DNA of 64,000 nt from positions 2,356,001 through 2,420,000 of the forward strand of contig NZ_CP187555.1 in assembly GCF_049860805.1 (NCBI RefSeq). Reading direction: 5' to 3'. Position 1 is the stretch's first letter. Every line of letters starts with the position of its first letter. This document shows positions 16,715 through 24,173 of this stretch, piece by piece. This DNA comes from Parabacteroides sp900760525. GTDB taxonomy: Bacteria; Bacteroidota; Bacteroidia; Bacteroidales; Tannerellaceae. The translations under genes and the position numbers were made by a program. Under the pieces are notes generated by a model, which saw only the letters and a list, made by a program, of their open reading frames with translations, was not told the origin of the DNA and did no database searches.

Positions 16715-17188
16715 TTTTCAACTGTTTTAAATGTATCTTCAACATTTCCACTATTTTTTCCATTCTCAACCTCCCCGGCCTTTGCCGCATACAACGCATA
16801 CGGAACCGGCAACATCTGCGTGGTCGAAACCTTTTCATAATTGGTTCCACCAGCCAAGTCCATGCTTAGTTGTAAAAAGTAAATATCACTACCCCAATCA
16901 ATGGAAACAAATGTTCCGCTTCCTGCACTTCCTTGTCCGATCAAGAGATTGACCGTTCCAGTCTTGCTACTGGTTAGCGTATGTGTTTCGGAAAAAACGA
17001 CATTTCCATCTGCTGATCCTTTCAGGATTTCGACTTTCACGCCGATTGTTTTTTCACTCACCACTTTACCCTGTGTATCACGGGGTTACAGCTTGGTAGC
17101 TGATAGCTTGTGGTATCTTGTCTTGTGCCTGCAAAAAACAGATAGCCAATAGACATACATATAAAATAAAAAGTTTTCTTGTATTCAT
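16711..17188 (-). pseudogene. Frameshifted secreted protein, paralogue of the upstream gene
   Basis: Reading from ATG 17188 gives a signal peptide and mature start (LFILYVCLLAICFLQAQDK, then IPQAISYQAVTP) followed by a stop. One extra C in a CCCC run (plus-strand GGGG 17082-17085) breaks the frame: removing it gives TRDTQGKVVSEKTIGVKVEI, which continues into the open frame ending at 16711. The body aligns with the next gene (VKVEILKGSADGN / VQVEILQGSNSGP; NLLIGQG / NLLIGGG; IDWG; PVPYALYAAKAGEV). The intact protein would have about 158 residues. A real mutation, an assembly error or phase variation are all possible. Confidence 0.75.
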
Positions 17189-17211
17189 CTGATTCACATT
17201 TAAAAAGTAAT

Positions 17212-18012
17212 TTATTTCAAATTGAAAACAAAAGGATATTCATTCAGTACCACCCCATTTTTATTTTTTATTAATAATTTAAGGTTGTATTGCCCAGTAG
17301 GAATATCCTGATAATTACTAGTAAAACTACAATATCTACCCATTGGAGAAGAAGATGACATTTCAAATATAATTTCCGTATCGGAAAATCCTTCAATAGA
17401 AGCACTTAATTCTTGATTTATTCCATTCAAGTAAACAATACAAAATCGTAATTCAAACGGGAAAGTATCACCACTATAGCCTTCTATTTCATTCCCTAAC
17501 AAAATATTGTATAACCAATTATCATCATCATGTTCATCGTCTTTTATCAACACGAAGTTTACACTTTCAGAGGCGTTACCTCCACTTCCTCCAGTAACAA
17601 CCTCTCCAGCTTTCTCCGCATACAAAGCATATGGGACAGAGAGCATTTGGGTATTAGATACCTCCTTATATTCAACTTCCTTATCCTGCTTCATACTCAG
17701 TTTCATAAAATAAGGGCCATTACCCCAATCTATACTGGCAAAAACGCCATTGATGACATCCCCACCACCTATCAACAGATTGATAGTTCCAGTCTTAGTG
17801 GTTGTCAATGCGTGGGATTCGGAATAAGCAACCGGACCGGAATTGCTTCCTTGCAAAATTTCCACTTGCACAGAGATTGCTTTTTCAAACAAAACTTTCC
17901 CCGTCAAATCTCTTGCTACCGCCTGATAACTGATAAGTTGAGGTACCTGCGCCTGAACAAAACAGGCGACACAAAGCCACATACAGAGAAGAAAAATACT
18001 TTTTGTATTCAT
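17212..18012 (-). CDS. Secreted protein with Bacteroidetes PQLISYQAVARD-type N-terminal domain
   Basis: A 266-residue protein with a signal peptide (FLLCMWLCVACFVQAQ). Residues about 24-145 form a domain recurrent in Bacteroidetes secreted and fibre-like proteins (QLISYQAVARDLTGKVLFEK, SIDWGNGPYFMKLSM, VPYALYAEKAGEV). After a Gly-rich linker comes a unique C-terminal domain of about 110 residues (LYNILLGNEIEGYSG to EYPFVFNLK). Function is unknown. It is first in a three-gene minus-strand unit with its frameshifted paralogue and the Big_2 protein. It lies 63 bp after the terminator of the candidate structured RNA, which could be its leader. Confidence 0.7.
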   Translation of the reverse strand: MNTKSIFLLCMWLCVACFVQAQVPQLISYQAVARDLTGKVLFEKAISVQVEILQGSNSGPVAYSESHALTTTKTGTINLLIGGGDVINGVFASIDWGNGPYFMKLSMKQDKEVEYKEVSNTQMLSVPYALYAEKAGEVVTGGSGGNASESVNFVLIKDDEHDDDNWLYNILLGNEIEGYSGDTFPFELRFCIVYLNGINQELSASIEGFSDTEIIFEMSSSSPMGRYCSFTSNYQDIPTGQYNLKLLIKNKNGVVLNEYPFVFNLK

Positions 18013-18074
18013 CTGATTTATAATTTAAAAAGTTAATAAATAATAGTTATCTCTTTTCATAAACCAGCATATAC

Positions 18075-18357
18075 AAAAAAGCGCGGGATCCGTCTGTCAC
18101 TTATCCCACGACTCCAGGCCTTCGCATTGCCCATTACACAAGGATAAGCAACGCGAAGCCCACGCCGATACGTATATGTAAATACTTCCGTGCACCTACT
18201 AAGCCCACGAAATCTTACAATACAACCTACGCAGACATCTACCGCTGCCCTGTCTCCTTGTGTAATTCAAAGTTGCGAAGTTCGAAGTCATAGAAGACAA
18301 GACGTCAATAAACGCCTTTCATATATATGTCTGCTCCCACCCCTAATCGGCGTGGGA
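18075..18357 (-). ncRNA. Candidate structured, pseudoknotted RNA (about 285 nt)
   Basis: The gap 18013-18470 holds no convincing coding frame but strong pairing on the minus strand: (A) 11 bp, 18346-18356 with 18159-18169; (B) 12 bp, 18255-18266 with 18133-18144; (C) 8 bp, 18327-18334 with 18231-18238; (D) 11 bp with one G-U, 18148-18158 with 18120-18130. B places the loop of hairpin D against an upstream strand and also crosses A, so A/B and B/D are pseudoknots. A terminator (stem 18082-18089 with 18103-18110, then six U) ends it and a -7 box at 18364-18371 starts it. It may be a free RNA or an attenuator leader for the gene at 18012. No match to tmRNA, RNase P or SRP RNA is seen; 6S RNA cannot be excluded. 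Confidence 0.6.
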
Positions 18358-18363
18358 ACGAGA

Positions 18364-18371
18364 CAAAGATA
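18364..18371 (-). promoter_or_regulatory. -7 box for the candidate RNA
   Basis: TATCTTTG on the minus strand, with a TTTG 17 bp upstream fitting the -33 element. The same arrangement precedes the kinase-like gene at 19183. Confidence 0.65.
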
Positions 18372-18401
18372 TGGATTTTTTTCAAACCCAAAGAAAACGG
18401 A

Positions 18402-18447
18402 CAAAAATAAAAACTCCCCAAACCGGGGAAGTTACCGATTTAGGGAG
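18402..18447 (-). terminator. Terminator after the kinase-fold gene
   Basis: A 13-bp stem with two G-U pairs (18414-18426 with 18435-18447) is followed on the minus strand by TTTTTATTTTTG. It closely resembles the terminator at 19222-19264. Confidence 0.8.
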
Positions 18448-18470
18448 CATATTTATATGTCACTTTATAT

Positions 18471-19160
18471 TTATTCGTTTTTTGTATACTTAGGAGATTG
18501 GCTTTTATAAACAGACAAATTCGCTTCATCAGACTTATAAATTATCGTATCGATGAAATACAAACTGCCATCTATCCCCACAAGCACATTATTGGGAACA
18601 GCATCGAATATGTCATATTCTCCATTCGTATAATACTCACCATCCATTTCCGGATGGAACCCAAGTTTCAAAAGTTCATCATGTATTTCATCCTCTGTCG
18701 CTTCACGCCCAAAAAGAATATACTGTTGAGCCAACAACGCACACACTTTTCCTTCTCTATTCATAGAAAACCCCATGAGTACATAGCTACAATCCGGAAA
18801 TAACTTTTGTTGGGCTTTCAGCCGAAAGAAAAAGGGAGAAAGATTGTCATCCGAATAGCGAAAATCATTGAGTTTATATATAAACCAGCTATTTTCTTTT
18901 GACAAATAAACTTCATTCTCGGAACCACGATCCACAAAAGTTCCAAGTTCATCCATCGATTCAAACCAACAACCTTTTTCAGTAGCCCATTCTTTCAGCC
19001 TTGTGATTTGGACTCCCTTGCAAGCCGTTGTTCCCGTAAGTGCCTCAAGTGATTCAAGCACTCCTCGTGCGAAAGCTTCAGCTTTTTCCAAGAGGCCATC
19101 GACTTGAGTTTCTCGGCATTTGCCTTTTTGTGATATTCGTTTAGAGCGACTTCCATCCAT
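18471..19160 (-). CDS. Kinase-fold protein related to polyvalent-protein Ser/Thr kinase domains
   Basis: A 229-residue cytoplasmic protein. After a helical N-terminus (about 1-70) a minimal kinase-like fold is visible: glycine-loop-like GSENEVYLS (about 80-88), a candidate beta-3 lysine in WFIYKLND, hinge ALLAQQYI, and a catalytic-loop-like FDAVPNNVLVG followed by GSLYFIDTII, where Asp, Asn and the final Asp match the HxD...N / DFG positions (His replaced). This arrangement is known from kinase domains in phage and conjugative-element polyvalent proteins; here it stands alone. It lies between a truncated HU gene and the candidate RNA, each with a similar promoter/terminator module. Substrate and function are unknown. 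Confidence 0.6.
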   Translation of the reverse strand: MDGSRSKRISQKGKCRETQVDGLLEKAEAFARGVLESLEALTGTTACKGVQITRLKEWATEKGCWFESMDELGTFVDRGSENEVYLSKENSWFIYKLNDFRYSDDNLSPFFFRLKAQQKLFPDCSYVLMGFSMNREGKVCALLAQQYILFGREATEDEIHDELLKLGFHPEMDGEYYTNGEYDIFDAVPNNVLVGIDGSLYFIDTIIYKSDEANLSVYKSQSPKYTKNE

Positions 19161-19182
19161 TACACTTTTATTGGTTTATCCA

Positions 19183-19190
19183 CAAAGATA
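19183..19190 (-). promoter_or_regulatory. -7 box for the kinase-fold gene
   Basis: TATCTTTG on the minus strand 22 bp before the start codon, within a module homologous to 18362-18451. Confidence 0.65.
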
Positions 19191-19221
19191 GAGATTTTCT
19201 CTTAACTCCAAAGGAAGTGGG

Positions 19222-19264
19222 CAAAAATAAACTCCCCGAACCGGGAAATAGCCAGTTCGGGGAG
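19222..19264 (-). terminator. Terminator after the HU-like gene
   Basis: Stem CTCCCCGAAC (19232-19241) pairs perfectly with 19255-19264, followed on the minus strand by TTTATTTTTG. Confidence 0.8.
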
Positions 19265-19300
19265 CAAAAAAGTTTCAATCACGCAATCAAGTAACCGGGG

Positions 19301-19651
19301 TTACAACTCGCCCGGCCTTCCATCTTCCCCTCCGGAAGAAGCTTCCGAATCGTTGGTACTGTCCTTGTCATTGAAATCCAAGATCATGCCGTCCATCATT
19401 TCACGCAGTTCCGTGCATGGCACGAAACGTAATTTCATTTTACGAATAGAGTCGACATTCGCCTCCTTCTCCACGGTACTGCTTTTTGCACTGAATGTAG
19501 GGATGAAACTGTCGAAGCCTTCCACATTGACGGTATGCCCTTGCTCGATAAAGGTCTTCATGGCACGGACCAACCCATACAATGTGGCGCGAACCATCCC
19601 TGAATTAACACCCGACACCAATGCGACTTGTTCGCGAAGGAATCCAAACAA
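19301..19651 (-). pseudogene. 5'-truncated HU-family DNA-binding protein
   Basis: The 116-residue frame matches the middle and end of Bacteroidetes long HU/IHF-like proteins (VSGVNSGMVRATLYGLVRAM, VNVEGFDSFIPTFSAKS, KMKLRFVPCTELREMM) with an acidic tail. Family members normally have about 25-30 more N-terminal residues (the first strands and helix). Here the frame opens only at a TTG and an in-frame TAA lies 6-9 bp before it, with no good RBS. It is either a decayed gene or one with an unusual start. It precedes the kinase-fold gene on the same strand. Confidence 0.55.
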
Positions 19652-19763
19652 TACACATTATTTATAAATTCACAAAATCCATCAACCATTTTGTCATATT
19701 ATTTGCTGAATTTTGTCATTTTCCGCATCCACTGATTTTCCCGTATGCTTAGCGCTCAAAAAT

Positions 19764-19846
19764 CACATATCGAGTAATCCGCCCGCTACACGATATAACG
19801 GCAAGACCTTACTCGATATAACAGCAAGAGCTCACTCGATATGTAA
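19764..19846. repeat. 23-bp tandem units with inverted outer end
   Basis: Two units ACNCGATATAACRGCAAGA at 19788-19810 and 19811-19833, a third partial unit ACTCGATATGTAA (19834-19846), and an inverted partial unit ACATATCGAGTAA (19765-19777). It lies at the 3' end of the acetyltransferase gene. The remaining gap up to the HU-like gene shows no gene. Confidence 0.6.
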
Positions 19847-19849
19847 TTT

Positions 19850-20407
19850 TTACCCGATCTTCCGAATCACCCGACAGGGATTCCCGACGGCAAGCGAATA
19901 GGCGGGAATGTCTTTTGTCACTACACTGCCGGCTCCGATAACGACATTATCGCCTATCGTAACGCCGGGAAGGATGATCGATCCTGCACCGATCCATACA
20001 TTATCCCCGATCGTGATCGGGTAAGCGTATTCCAAGCCTTTGTTACGGTCGGATGCGTCCAACGGATGTCCTGCCGTATAAATACCGACATTGGGAGCGA
20101 TAAAGGCATTATCGCCGATACGTACCTTTGCCCCGTCCAGTATCACCAGATTGACATTGGCATAGAAGTTTTCCCCTACTTCGATATTATACCCGTAGTC
20201 GCAGGCAAAAGGAGGTTCGATTATCAAGTTATCTCCCGTCTTTCCTAAAAGTTTTTTCAGCAATTCCGTACGCCCGGCCTGCTCGGAAGGACGCAAACGA
20301 TTATAATCATAGAGCAATTCTTTGGTACGCTCACGATCTGCCAATATTTCAGGATCGTAATTAGCATCGTACAACAGGCCGAGACGGCATTTTTCTTTTT
20401 CGGTCAT
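19850..20407 (-). CDS. Maltose/galactoside-type sugar O-acetyltransferase
   Basis: A 185-residue acetyl-CoA-dependent transferase of the left-handed beta-helix family (Maa/LacA/NodL type). An N-terminal Mac helical domain (ADRERTKELLYDYNRLRPSE) precedes hexapeptide repeats (IGDNAFIAPNVGIY, IGDNVWIGAGSIILPGVTIG, IGAGSVVTKDIPAYSLAVGNP). The catalytic His is in YTAGHPLD. It likely acetylates a free sugar or glycoside in the cytoplasm. It is 10 bp downstream of rsmE and probably cotranscribed. Confidence 0.9.
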   Translation of the reverse strand: MTEKEKCRLGLLYDANYDPEILADRERTKELLYDYNRLRPSEQAGRTELLKKLLGKTGDNLIIEPPFACDYGYNIEVGENFYANVNLVILDGAKVRIGDNAFIAPNVGIYTAGHPLDASDRNKGLEYAYPITIGDNVWIGAGSIILPGVTIGDNVVIGAGSVVTKDIPAYSLAVGNPCRVIRKIG

Positions 20408-20417
20408 TGTTTCCGTA

Positions 20418-21116
20418 TTACTGATTCAACACATGTATCGTATGGCAAGCCACCAACGCCGCCGTTTCCGTACGCAAACGACTATTTCCTAATGAGATCG
20501 GTTCGAATCCTTCTTTTAGGGCAAATGCTATTTCTTCGGGACTGAAATCTCCTTCGGGGCCGATCAGGACGAGGGCGTTTTCTCTCGGATGATAGGTTTG
20601 TTTCAAAAGAGGCTTTTCGCCTTCTTCGCAATGGGCAATGAATTTACGGCCGTCGAAAGGCCGGCTGACGAACGCGCGGAAATCGGTCATTCCGTTTAGT
20701 CCCGGCAAGGTCGCTTTCTGGGATTGTTTCATTGCGCTGACTAAGATCTTTTCCAGACGGGCTGGCTTCACCTCCTTCCGCTCTGAAAAACGGCAGTTCA
20801 GGCAAGTGATGGCATCGATGCCGATCTCGGTTGCTTTCTCTGCAAACCACTCCATACGGTCCATATTCTTGGTCGGAGCTACTGCAATATGAAGATTGAA
20901 GTTCCACAAAGCAGGCTGTTCCCACTTTTCCAGAATATTCACTTCACAATGTTTAGGATGTGCACGGCTGATTGCCGCCTTGTAAAAGAAGCCTTTGCCA
21001 TCCGTCAATAGAATTCCGTCACCTTCAGCCAGCCTGAGTACACGAATACAATGTCCCGCCTCTTCTTCCGGCAGTTCCGGATTTACATCTATATCCGGTG
21101 TGTAAAATATCTGCAT
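20418..21116 (-). CDS. rsmE: 16S rRNA (uracil1498-N3)-methyltransferase RsmE
   Basis: A 232-residue SPOUT-class methyltransferase for U1498 of 16S rRNA. An N-terminal PUA-like domain (HCIRVLRLAEGDGILLTDG) is followed by the knotted SAM-binding domain with LIGPEGDFSPEE and LGNSRLRTETAAL, the family signatures. The length is typical. It lies downstream of the nucleoside transporter after a 28-bp low-complexity gap and upstream of the acetyltransferase. Confidence 0.94.
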   Translation of the reverse strand: MQIFYTPDIDVNPELPEEEAGHCIRVLRLAEGDGILLTDGKGFFYKAAISRAHPKHCEVNILEKWEQPALWNFNLHIAVAPTKNMDRMEWFAEKATEIGIDAITCLNCRFSERKEVKPARLEKILVSAMKQSQKATLPGLNGMTDFRAFVSRPFDGRKFIAHCEEGEKPLLKQTYHPRENALVLIGPEGDFSPEEIAFALKEGFEPISLGNSRLRTETAALVACHTIHVLNQ

Positions 21117-21117
21117 C

Positions 21118-21142
21118 TCAAATTTTCAATTTTCAATTCTCA
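21118..21142. repeat. AATTGAAAATTGA-type low-complexity repeat
   Basis: TCAAATTTTCAATTTTCAAT plus a further copy fill the gap between nucleoside transporter and rsmE. The unit is the same as at 4093 and 5131. Confidence 0.5.
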
Positions 21143-21144
21143 AT

Positions 21145-22461
21145 TTATCCAAGTATCATGCCTACTACCGTAGCAGAAAGAACCGATACCAACGCACCGC
21201 CAATCATCGCCGGAAAACCGAAACGAGTAATCAATTCCCTTTTTTCGGGAGCCAGCACTCCCATTCCACCCAGCAAAATACCGATAGACGATATATTGGC
21301 AAAACCACATAAAATATAAGTAGACATCAATACGGATTTCTGATACATAAACAAACCGTCCGCTTTCCATTCCTGTAGCTGGAAATAAGCCACAAACTCG
21401 TTCAGGATGGTTTTCTGTCCCAATAAGGAACCGACCAGCATCACATCTTGGTAAGGAACGCCGATCAACCACATAAAAGGCGAAAGGATCACTCCCAATA
21501 TAAACTGGAAGGTCAGCCCTTGGGCCTTCCCGTCCGTAATAGAAACGATCCAGTCATTCAGCCCGGTATAGCGCCCGATCACACCTTCCAGAATATAATT
21601 GGCAAGAGCGACCATCGCAATAAACACAAGCAACATCGCCGCGATATTCACCATCAGGCGGACACCGGTCGACGTTCCGGCAGCCAACGCATCCAACGCC
21701 GTAGAATGCTGCCCGATTTTCTCCATCTTCACTAAGCGGTCGTCAGCCTTTTCCGTTTGCGGACAAAGGATTTTAGCCAGGACAATAGAACCCGGAGCAG
21801 CCATCAACGAGGCCGAAAGCAAATGTTTCGCAAACAAAACCCTCGCCACGGGATCACCTCCAGCCAGCATACCGATATAAGTACCCATCACCGTTCCGGC
21901 TATCGTCCCCATCCCGGAAACCATGACCAGAAATATTTCCGACCGGTTCATCGCCGGCAGATAATTCTTAATCAAAACAGGCGATTCCGTCATTCCCATA
22001 AACACATTACCGGACGTAACCAATCCTTCGGCTCCGGAAATATTCATGAAACGCCGCAACACCCAGGAGAATCCCCCCACCACACGCTGGATAATCCCCC
22101 AGTAATAAAATAAGGAAACCAAGGCAGAGAAAAAAATCACCACAGGGAGCGAGTTCAACAAAAAGATGAACCCTTCACTCTTGGTTACCAGCGGGCCTAA
22201 AAGGAAAGCGACTCCCGACTGGGTAAAATCCATCAGCTTGATAAAAGCCTTTCCCATCCATTCCAGGACGGTCCCGACTACCGGGACATACAACACAGCA
22301 AGGGCAAAGACAAGCTGCATAAACAATCCGCCCCCCACCAGTTTCCAATCGACCCGTTTCCGGTCGTAGCTCATCAGGTAAGCAACTCCCAAAACCGTAG
22401 CAATACCCAGAATACCACGTAAAAAAGATTCAAGGCTAAAACCAAGTTGTTGTTCTATCAT
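21145..22461 (-). CDS. Concentrative nucleoside transporter (NupC/CNT family)
   Basis: A 438-residue inner-membrane protein with about ten helices. It contains the CNT signatures VFMGMTESPVLIKNYLP and GFANISSIGILLGGMG, plus a gate-like region (NSLPVVIFFSALVSLFYYWG). It imports nucleosides with H+ or Na+. It overlaps the preceding DUF151 gene by 4 bp and belongs to a minus-strand operon DUF151-nupC-rsmE-acetyltransferase. Confidence 0.92.
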   Translation of the reverse strand: MIEQQLGFSLESFLRGILGIATVLGVAYLMSYDRKRVDWKLVGGGLFMQLVFALAVLYVPVVGTVLEWMGKAFIKLMDFTQSGVAFLLGPLVTKSEGFIFLLNSLPVVIFFSALVSLFYYWGIIQRVVGGFSWVLRRFMNISGAEGLVTSGNVFMGMTESPVLIKNYLPAMNRSEIFLVMVSGMGTIAGTVMGTYIGMLAGGDPVARVLFAKHLLSASLMAAPGSIVLAKILCPQTEKADDRLVKMEKIGQHSTALDALAAGTSTGVRLMVNIAAMLLVFIAMVALANYILEGVIGRYTGLNDWIVSITDGKAQGLTFQFILGVILSPFMWLIGVPYQDVMLVGSLLGQKTILNEFVAYFQLQEWKADGLFMYQKSVLMSTYILCGFANISSIGILLGGMGVLAPEKRELITRFGFPAMIGGALVSVLSATVVGMILG

Positions 22462-23090
22462 CTGGGCCCGCCCTCCTCTTCACGACGCCGGATTTCATCC
22501 TTGTACATCTTTGCATACTCGTAATTCTCGTCGGAGATGGCATCGTCCAAACGGTCCGACAATTCATCGGCATCCAAAAGAGAAAGCCATTTTTTCAATT
22601 TAGTTTCATCTTGTATTTCTTCCGGCTCCATAGCCAGGATGGAATCATCACTATCCTTATCTACCTCTTCCACTGCATCTTCAAGTACGACTCCACACCC
22701 ACGGACAATCTCGGGTGTCGTATAGATATCGCATTTCACACGCAAGGCGATGGCGATAGCATCGGAAGTACGCGAATCCAAACGAATCTGTTTGGTTCCA
22801 TCCTCAAAAAGCAGTTCGGAATAAAACACGCCATCTTCAAACTTATAGATGAAAACCTCACACAAACGAACACCGAATGCCTGTGCAAAGGTAGCAAACA
22901 AATCATGCGTCAAAGGGCGAGGAGGCGTGATGCGTTCCAAAGCGATCGCAATCGACTGGGCTTCCGACGTCCCGACAATAATAGGTATGCGGCGAGCCCC
23001 ATCCTCTTCTGCCAGAATCAAGGCATAGGCACCTGACTGTATCTGGCTGTTCGTCAAACCTTGCACCCGTAGTTTTATTCTTGTATCCAC
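22458..23090 (-). CDS. Bifunctional nuclease-domain protein (DUF151) with UvrB/C-like C-terminus
   Basis: About 210 residues. The N-terminal bifunctional nuclease (BFN/DUF151) domain has LILAEEDGARRIPIIVGTSEAQ and RTSDAIAIALR; after an acidic linker comes a short UVR-type helical motif (DRLDDAISDENYEYAKMYKDEI) near the C-terminus. Homologues are associated with nuclease activity and stress response, but the physiological role is uncertain. GTG at 23090 is preferred, giving MDTRIKLRV; a TTG at 23111 lies at or before the transcription start predicted from the -7 box at 23116-23123. Confidence 0.85.
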   Translation of the reverse strand: MDTRIKLRVQGLTNSQIQSGAYALILAEEDGARRIPIIVGTSEAQSIAIALERITPPRPLTHDLFATFAQAFGVRLCEVFIYKFEDGVFYSELLFEDGTKQIRLDSRTSDAIAIALRVKCDIYTTPEIVRGCGVVLEDAVEEVDKDSDDSILAMEPEEIQDETKLKKWLSLLDADELSDRLDDAISDENYEYAKMYKDEIRRREEEGGPR

Positions 23091-23115
23091 ACTATTTAGT
23101 TTTTTAGTCAATACA

Positions 23116-23123
23116 CAAAAGTA
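23116..23123 (-). promoter_or_regulatory. -7 box for the DUF151-nupC operon
   Basis: TACTTTTG on the minus strand. It supports the GTG start at 23090. Confidence 0.6.
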
Positions 23124-23177
23124 ATATTATTTCGGAATCTTAAAAACTTTCGAAAGGAAAGAAAAGCACAAAGGGCT

Positions 23178-23249
23178 TAAAAAAAGAAAAGGTTGTCATC
23201 ACGACAACCAATCTTCATTGCTAACCTTAAATCTAATACCATGAAAAAC
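23178..23249 (-). ncRNA. Candidate small RNA of about 70 nt with its own promoter and terminator
   Basis: A -7 box TATATTTG on the minus strand (23256-23263) predicts a start near 23249. The transcript ends in a 7-bp perfect hairpin (23203-23209 with 23191-23197) followed by TTTTCTTTTTTT. No coding frame is present. The hairpin lies 150 bp beyond the end of the M48 gene, so a separate RNA explains it better than a distant gene terminator. It may accumulate as a stable sRNA. Confidence 0.5.
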
Positions 23250-23360
23250 ACAGTGCAAATATACGGATTTTATGTTATGTAGCATAGTTTTACGGCAGAA
23301 TATTTAAGCTTTTAGCATTATTTTAACCTGCAAATCATCAGTTTAAAGGTGATTAACAGT

Positions 23361-24173
23361 TCATTGCTGATTCTTTGTGTATTCATCCGCTTTTTCTTTC
23401 ATCCTTTCGACACGTTTTTGTGTTTCGGGATGGCTCGAAAACAGCTGGCGGAACTTGGATGATTTAGGAGCTTCCGCACTTAGTTCCAAGAGTTTATTAA
23501 GCGAATTATACATACTATAAGGATCGATGCCGTTCGCGATACTGAACTCAAAGCCATAATCGTCCGCCGCATTTTCCTGTTTTTGCGAATATTGCGCACC
23601 GGCAAAAGCATCCACCAAATTTCCCAATTGCGAATCTGTCAATTTGGCCGCCGTATTACTGGCGGCACCAATTGCGTTTTTAGCCGCCGACGTCATATAA
23701 GCCTGTTTCATGGCGTCCTTCGAGTCCGTATGCAGAACATGGCCGATTTCATGCCCGATAACGGCCAACACCTCATTGTCGTCCATAATCTTCATCAAAC
23801 CACCACAAACACGCACACTCCCGTCGCCACAAGCGAAAGCATTCACGTCTATAACGTTATAAACCTTGAAATTCAGTTTTAACCCTTCGATCTTGATATC
23901 TTTCGTCAGATTTGCCAAACGCTGTCCCATCTCCGTTTCCGGTCCGGCAACCTCATTATGCGTATCCATCCACTGGATATACTCGCGAGCCATAGCAGCC
24001 ACGTCCTCGTCCGACAGAGTCACCGCTTTTGCCGCGTCAGATGCGGCATTCACCAACTTTTTAGTATTGATGGATTTACCACCGATCTTAAACTGAGCCG
24101 AAGCATTCAGGCTGACTCCGGCCACCAAAGCCATTGATAATAAAATAGTCCTTGCTTTCATATCGTTTATCAT
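23361..24173 (-). CDS. M48-family zinc metalloprotease (exported)
   Basis: A 270-residue protein with a signal peptide (ARTILLSMALVAGVSLNASA) and an M48 protease core: the zinc-binding HEIGHVLH near residue 138 and the downstream third ligand in QENAADDYG. It probably degrades or checks misfolded envelope proteins in the periplasm (BepA-like role, inference). The start at 24173 overlaps the upstream gene by 4 bp; ATG at 24161 is an alternative. It forms an operon with the thioredoxin-fold lipoprotein. Confidence 0.9.
   Translation of the reverse strand: MINDMKARTILLSMALVAGVSLNASAQFKIGGKSINTKKLVNAASDAAKAVTLSDEDVAAMAREYIQWMDTHNEVAGPETEMGQRLANLTKDIKIEGLKLNFKVYNVIDVNAFACGDGSVRVCGGLMKIMDDNEVLAVIGHEIGHVLHTDSKDAMKQAYMTSAAKNAIGAASNTAAKLTDSQLGNLVDAFAGAQYSQKQENAADDYGFEFSIANGIDPYSMYNSLNKLLELSAEAPKSSKFRQLFSSHPETQKRVERMKEKADEYTKNQQ

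Noticed and set aside
18075..18357. Retron msr-msd RNA
   Set aside because: No reverse transcriptase gene is present nearby, and the pairing is not the terminal a1/a2 pattern.
18190..18510. 106-residue plus-strand frame crossing the structured RNA
   Set aside because: It runs against the promoter and terminator on the opposite strand and has no family resemblance.
19764..19846. Minimal CRISPR array
   Set aside because: Units are contiguous without spacers and one is inverted; no cas genes are present.
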